A stretch of DNA of 64,000 nt from positions 930,001 through 994,000 of the forward strand of contig JAWRVZ010000057.1 in NCBI GenBank assembly GCA_037043235.1, read 5' to 3'. Source of the stretch: Rhodeus uyekii (lineage: Eukaryota > Chordata > Actinopteri > Cypriniformes > Acheilognathidae). A program made the translations under genes and the position numbers. Numbering within the stretch: the first letter of the stretch is position 1; every line of letters starts with the position of its first letter. Positions 61,248-64,000 of this stretch are shown piece after piece. The notes under the pieces were generated by a model. The model saw nothing but the letters and a program-made list of their open reading frames with translations, made no database searches and had not been told where the DNA came from.

Positions 61248-64000
61248 GTACGGTATGTCCCAAAAGTACCACAGTAATTTAAAGTGCACTTACAATTTTG
61301 GTTAAATGCCATGGTATAAGAATACGATGATCAGAGACCATCACTGGTACTTCAACTCTTTTCTTTTTTCCTTTTGATTTCCGATTTCTCACGAGTATCT
61401 GTGTTGACAATGGGGGGAAAATCCACCACAAGAAATTGCTAGTCATAAAGTGTAGCGCAGTAGCAAATTTCCCCGTGCCTCTGAGAGTGCTGCTGGTTAA
61501 CTTCTGCATGTTCTCGTGCTTCTGAAAGTTGGGCCATGCTGAAGCGGTGAGCCGGTATGAGGTTTTGATTGACAGCTGGCCTCAGAGCACACTCCAGGCA
61601 GGAAAGTGCTAAGCCAAACGGAACCATCACTGTGATTGGCATCTGTCAGTGGAGGCCTGTACTCAGATGCTCCATCTCAATATATTCAACCCGTAACATC
61701 ACCTCTGAGAGCAGGGCATGGTTCCACCTGAGGTTAACAGCTCTGGCATCACATTAAACCCGGCACAGAATATTAGATTAACATTTAAAAAAAAAAAAAA
61801 GCAAGCATCTTATCAACCGTGTGGGTTTTAATCAAATTTGACTGTTCGCTATTCTAAAAAGACTATTGCAATCATAGCTTTTGCGGCTTTATTTCTCAAA
61901 TCTCAAAGCAGTTAGTTCACAATTCAAATTCATCTTTCTGTCACCCATCTTTTTTGTTTCTTCTTTTTTCTTAATTTTTGTAGTGATGATAGGACTGTTA
62001 TTGGCCGCGTAGAATTGTTATTCAATAATACAATTAATGAAGTAGCTCAACTAATAATGAAATTTGGTGATATTTACTCACCATCAAGTGTTGTTATTAT
62101 TTTAATTTTTTTGTGTGAAAATTATGCAAATCATTTACAGAGCCAATACATAGCTAAAAAAGATAGCTTTTTTCCTTTCATATTCCAGTTTTGTAGTTTT
62201 TTGTTTTGTTTATATAATCATAATAATAGTATTTTTTTGATGATAATCATCAAACAATAATAATGATTACTGTGATTATTATTACTGAATGAGACACCCA
62301 AAAAATGACTGAAATTAACCTTAATAATTTAGAAAACATAGCATTCAAAAACTAAACTTAAAATAAATCATTTCAAAAATAGCCTGATATTTTGGACACT
62401 TCTGTTAATAAGAAAGTGATTATAGTCATTTGCTATATCCGTCATTGAACATGTTCTGAGATATGTTGGCTTGCACGTATCTCATTAATGTTTTATTATT
62501 ATTCTTCATTTATTTTTTCAATAAAGGGAACAGCATGATATTTTTAGTCATACAATAGCATTGTGACTGGAACAGACAAAAAAAAACTATAATGATTTCA
62601 GTTTTGGTGTGTTTTGCACACAATATGCATTCAATATGTTACACATAACGAATCATACGGACTACTTTTATCGTTATATGGCAAAATCTGCGCGAAGACA
62701 TCAAAAATGTCTGCTTTTGTGTTTCACAGAAAAAAGTACCATTTGAGTGTAGGTGCGAGGCTTTCATATTTAGGTCAGTTGAGTCAGACCTGAGCCCTGG
62801 TCACAGCATGGTGCCGTCGATAGAGACTCACCACCTGGAGATTATGTCACTGTGAATTATGAGTTTGCGTTTGTTTGCAGCTTTTAAAGCGCATAACGCT
62901 CAAAGCCAGGCGAAGCGGTTAGAGGGATGCTTTTGCTGGGCTAGAGTGTGCTTTACCACGTCTCTTAGAGAGTAGTAACACTTTATAGCAGGAGGTCAGA
63001 CTCAATCTTGCCATTCTGCCTGCTCTCAATGTGACGTTACCCCGGGCGCAGAGCAGCTAATGGCTTGTGATACACCACGAGCCATAGTCGCTGCCTACAT
63101 CATGCACATTTCCAGAGATACAGAGAGAGAGAGACGTGGCAGCGGCAGAGTGCTAAAGCAGCAGTTTAGAATCTGAAATGGAGAAGGCCGCCCCAGGACT
63201 GCTGTCTGTTATATGATGCAGAGGCTGTGAAAGCAGAAAGAACAGCAGTGTTCTCGCTTTCCTCGGGCTTAGTGCGACGTCAGTGCTGGAAAGATCACAG
63301 GGAACTGGTTTTCATGCCCAAATATTTTAAAATATTGTAATTAGCGTTTGACTGATTCACAGTGGGGTGAAAAAGTCTGAGGCCACAAGTGAAAATAAAT
63401 CTGATTTTAAGTTTTTCGAATTTTCGCTGCACATTATAATTATCAGTTGGACTGAAAAGTTGAGCCCAGAGGCAGCAACATTTAAGCTGACGTAAAACCT
63501 ATTAAAATGAGTTTTAAATAGGTTATGATAATAATAATAATTGTTATTGTTGTTGCTATTGATGATGATAATAATGAGAAGATTTATTATTATTATTGCT
63601 ATTATTAATTTCAGTCATTTGTGAATTGTCATTGATTGTTATTGTGGCTATCATCTAACATTATTATTCTAACCATTAGCATCATATAATAATGCATTTA
63701 TTTATAGGTGCCTTTCATCAAATCTTTCTAAAACCATCAGTATAACAACATTATTATATTTAAATTCATATTATTTTATTTTGGAATGTCTATTTTGCCA
63801 ATAATAATAGCAATGATTGGTATTGATATTTATTATTATATACTATATATTTTGGTACTGAGATAGGAGAGTTACCATATTTTCAATATATTGATGCCAT
63901 GTACTATCGTTTGACATATCTACAGTATCATATTTGAATATTTTATTCAAATACATAACACCGATTGTCCAATGTGTTCTGAACTGACACGAATGATATT
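61248..64000 (+). other. talpid3: talpid3 intron 12, continues beyond the window
   Basis: AT-rich intron. A GC-richer, non-repetitive block lies at about 62.75-63.3 kb. ATT/TAA trinucleotide-like runs occur near 63.52-63.66 kb. No coding exon was found up to the edge. Confidence 0.65.

Overview
This is vertebrate nuclear DNA from a ray-finned fish, most likely a cyprinid (zebrafish/carp lineage). The genes have short exons with GT-AG introns, AATAAA polyadenylation signals and fish-like versions of vertebrate proteins. The introns are full of dinucleotide microsatellites and of repeats typical of cyprinids: a tRNA-derived SINE, Tc1-, Tigger-, hAT- and piggyBac-type elements, and TTAA-flanked foldback MITEs. 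There are no prokaryotic features. The species cannot be named from sequence alone.

Layout. (1) 1-11.1 kb, + strand: the last ten coding exons of arid4a (chromobarrel domain, LxCxE pocket-protein motif, C-terminal repression domain) and its 3' UTR; the N-terminal exons lie left of the window. Three introns each carry a near-identical 91-nt C/D-box snoRNA-like unit, and a fourth intron carries a decayed copy. (2) 11.5-12.65 kb, - strand: complete timm9, tail-to-tail with arid4a. (3) 12.65-13.46 kb: a shared head-to-head promoter region containing a perfect 14-bp hairpin. (4) 13.46 kb to the right edge, + strand: the first twelve coding exons of talpid3 (KIAA0586 orthologue); the gene continues past 64 kb. 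(5) 28.57-30.55 kb, + strand: intact, intronless irf2bpl, lying entirely inside the 33.5-kb intron 9 of talpid3.

The order arid4a - timm9 - talpid3 matches my recollection of human 14q23 (ARID4A, TIMM9, KIAA0586). From general knowledge, human IRF2BPL is also on chromosome 14 but far away, so the nesting here is notable. The proteins do not form one pathway: arid4a and irf2bpl are nuclear transcription/chromatin factors, timm9 is a mitochondrial import chaperone, and talpid3 is a centriolar/ciliary Hedgehog-pathway protein.

The best candidate for something undescribed is the arid4a-intron snoRNA family. Each copy has C, D', C' and D boxes, a closing stem (one copy keeps it through a G-U pair), and two separate segments complementary to directly adjacent stretches of a conserved 28S rRNA region. 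Next are the irf2bpl-in-talpid3 nesting, the GC-AG intron in timm9 and the promoter hairpin. Exon borders were read by eye from splice sites, reading phase and remembered family sequences; no alignments were run.
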